From contig DOHJ01000090.1 in the NCBI GenBank assembly GCA_003535335.1, positions 1-8,152 on the forward strand: a stretch of 8,152 bases of DNA, in the 5' to 3' direction. Positions 7,814 through 8,152 of the stretch are shown piece after piece. The position numbers were made by a program, and so were the translations under genes. How positions within the stretch are numbered: the stretch's first letter is position 1; each line of letters starts with the position of its first letter. Source of the DNA: Paracoccaceae bacterium (lineage in GTDB: Bacteria; Pseudomonadota; Alphaproteobacteria; Rhodobacterales; Rhodobacteraceae). Below the pieces are notes generated by a model. It did no database searches. It saw nothing but the letters and a program-made list of their open reading frames with translations, and had not been told where the DNA came from.

Positions 7814-7850
7814 CATCCCCCAGCTAGCGTTGTGCTAGGATTGAAGGATG
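7814..7850 (+). promoter_or_regulatory. Stem-loop in the transposase leader, overlapping a possible extended -10
   Basis: CATCC (7814-7818) can pair with GGATG (7846-7850), and inside it CTAGC (7824-7828) pairs with GCTAG (7834-7838) around a GTTGT loop, giving a two-part stem with an internal loop. The right arm also contains TGCTAGGAT, which fits an extended -10 promoter (TGn then TAGGAT at 7836-7841), though no well-spaced -35 is seen. It ends 23 bases before the transposase ATG. It could be part of the element's end, a translation-controlling leader or chance. Confidence 0.35.
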
Positions 7851-7873
7851 GAAATTATCAGGAGGGTACTGAG

Positions 7874-8152
7874 ATGAAAGATTTAGAACTTGTCGGCATA
7901 GATCTGGCTAAGAATGTATTCCAACTTCATGGTTGCAGCTCAACAGGCGAAGTGGTTTTTCGCAAACAACTTAGACGCAGCAAGCTGCTCTCGTTCATTG
8001 CTGAGCTGCCAACGTGCACTATTGCGATGGAGGCTTGTTCAGGGAGCCATTACTGGGGTCGAGAATTTGAAACCCTGGGCCACTCGGTACGCTTGATCGC
8101 ACCTAAATATGTCAAGCCGTTTGTGAAACGCAGCAAGAGTGATGCGATCGAC
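7874..8152 (+). CDS. IS110-family DEDD transposase, N-terminal part (3' end outside window)
   Basis: The first 93 residues of an IS110-type recombinase are present and the frame is open to the window edge. This family uses a RuvC-like DEDD domain plus a C-terminal serine-containing domain, and is now known to be guided by a bridge RNA encoded in the element's non-coding end. The visible acidic residues fit: Asp10 in GIDLAKN, Glu53 in AMEACSG, and Asp90 and Asp93 in the SKSDAID segment. The C-terminal domain is missing, so intactness cannot be judged. The ATG at 7874 has a strong AGGAGGG ribosome binding site at 7860-7866, seven bases upstream. Whether it belongs to the IS110 group (guide RNA upstream of the gene) or the IS1111 group (downstream) is not decided by this fragment. 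Confidence 0.93.
   Translation, partial: MKDLELVGIDLAKNVFQLHGCSSTGEVVFRKQLRRSKLLSFIAELPTCTIAMEACSGSHYWGREFETLGHSVRLIAPKYVKPFVKRSKSDAID

Larger units (their letters stand above)
7814..8152 (+). mobile_element. IS110-family insertion sequence, left part (right end outside window)
   Basis: The element is recognised from its transposase. IS110-family elements usually lack terminal inverted repeats of the common type and often leave little or no target duplication, so the left boundary cannot be fixed by eye; 7814 is a minimal estimate at the leader stem-loop and the true end may lie up to about 190 bases further left. The right end is not in the window. Confidence 0.6.

Noticed and set aside
1..8152. 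CRISPR arrays, tRNA or rRNA genes, or a defence system
   Set aside because: No regularly spaced repeats, no tRNA-like cloverleaf and no defence-type domains were seen on either strand; beyond the IS110 fragment the genes are transporters, Usp proteins and DUF808.

Overview
This window looks like a piece of an alphaproteobacterial chromosome, most likely Rhodobacterales or a relative. That placement is an inference from the style of the proteins (a tandem UspA protein ending in a MGAYGHSRLR-type motif, a DUF808 protein beginning MSGLLALLDD, a UspE-like protein) and from moderate G+C. No rRNA or other marker gene is present to confirm it.

Layout. (1) 1-1799, + strand: the 3' part of nhaA (Na+/H+ antiporter), overlapping by one base a complete gene for a DASS/SLC13-type anion:Na+ symporter. 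(2) 1808-3148, - strand: a complete SLC6/NSS (LeuT-fold) sodium symporter, convergent with the DASS gene and only 8 bases from it. (3) 3149-3289: a divergent intergenic region holding a good sigma70-type promoter (TTGCCT, 17 bases, TATAAT) that points into the next block. (4) 3290-7622, + strand: four universal stress protein genes carrying seven Usp domains (UspE-like tandem, UspF-like single domain, and two further tandem proteins). Between the second and third lies a DUF808 (E. coli YedI-like) membrane protein gene broken by two close, opposite frameshifts. (5) 7623-7873: about 250 bases without a convincing gene, ending in a structured leader. (6) 7874 to the end: the N-terminal 93 codons of an IS110-family DEDD transposase, cut by the window edge.

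Functionally the left half is about sodium: NhaA exports Na+ in exchange for H+, while the DASS and NSS proteins use inward Na+ to import organic anions and amino acids or amines. The right half is a stress block. Usp proteins bind nucleotides or act as signalling adaptors in starvation, energy limitation and redox or anaerobic stress. Four different Usp genes in a row, each with its own ribosome binding site and all in one direction behind one visible promoter, suggest a shared stress regulon. The cargo is mostly known families; the points worth a second look are the Usp array itself, the doubly frameshifted DUF808 gene, and the IS110 edge with its possible guide-RNA region.
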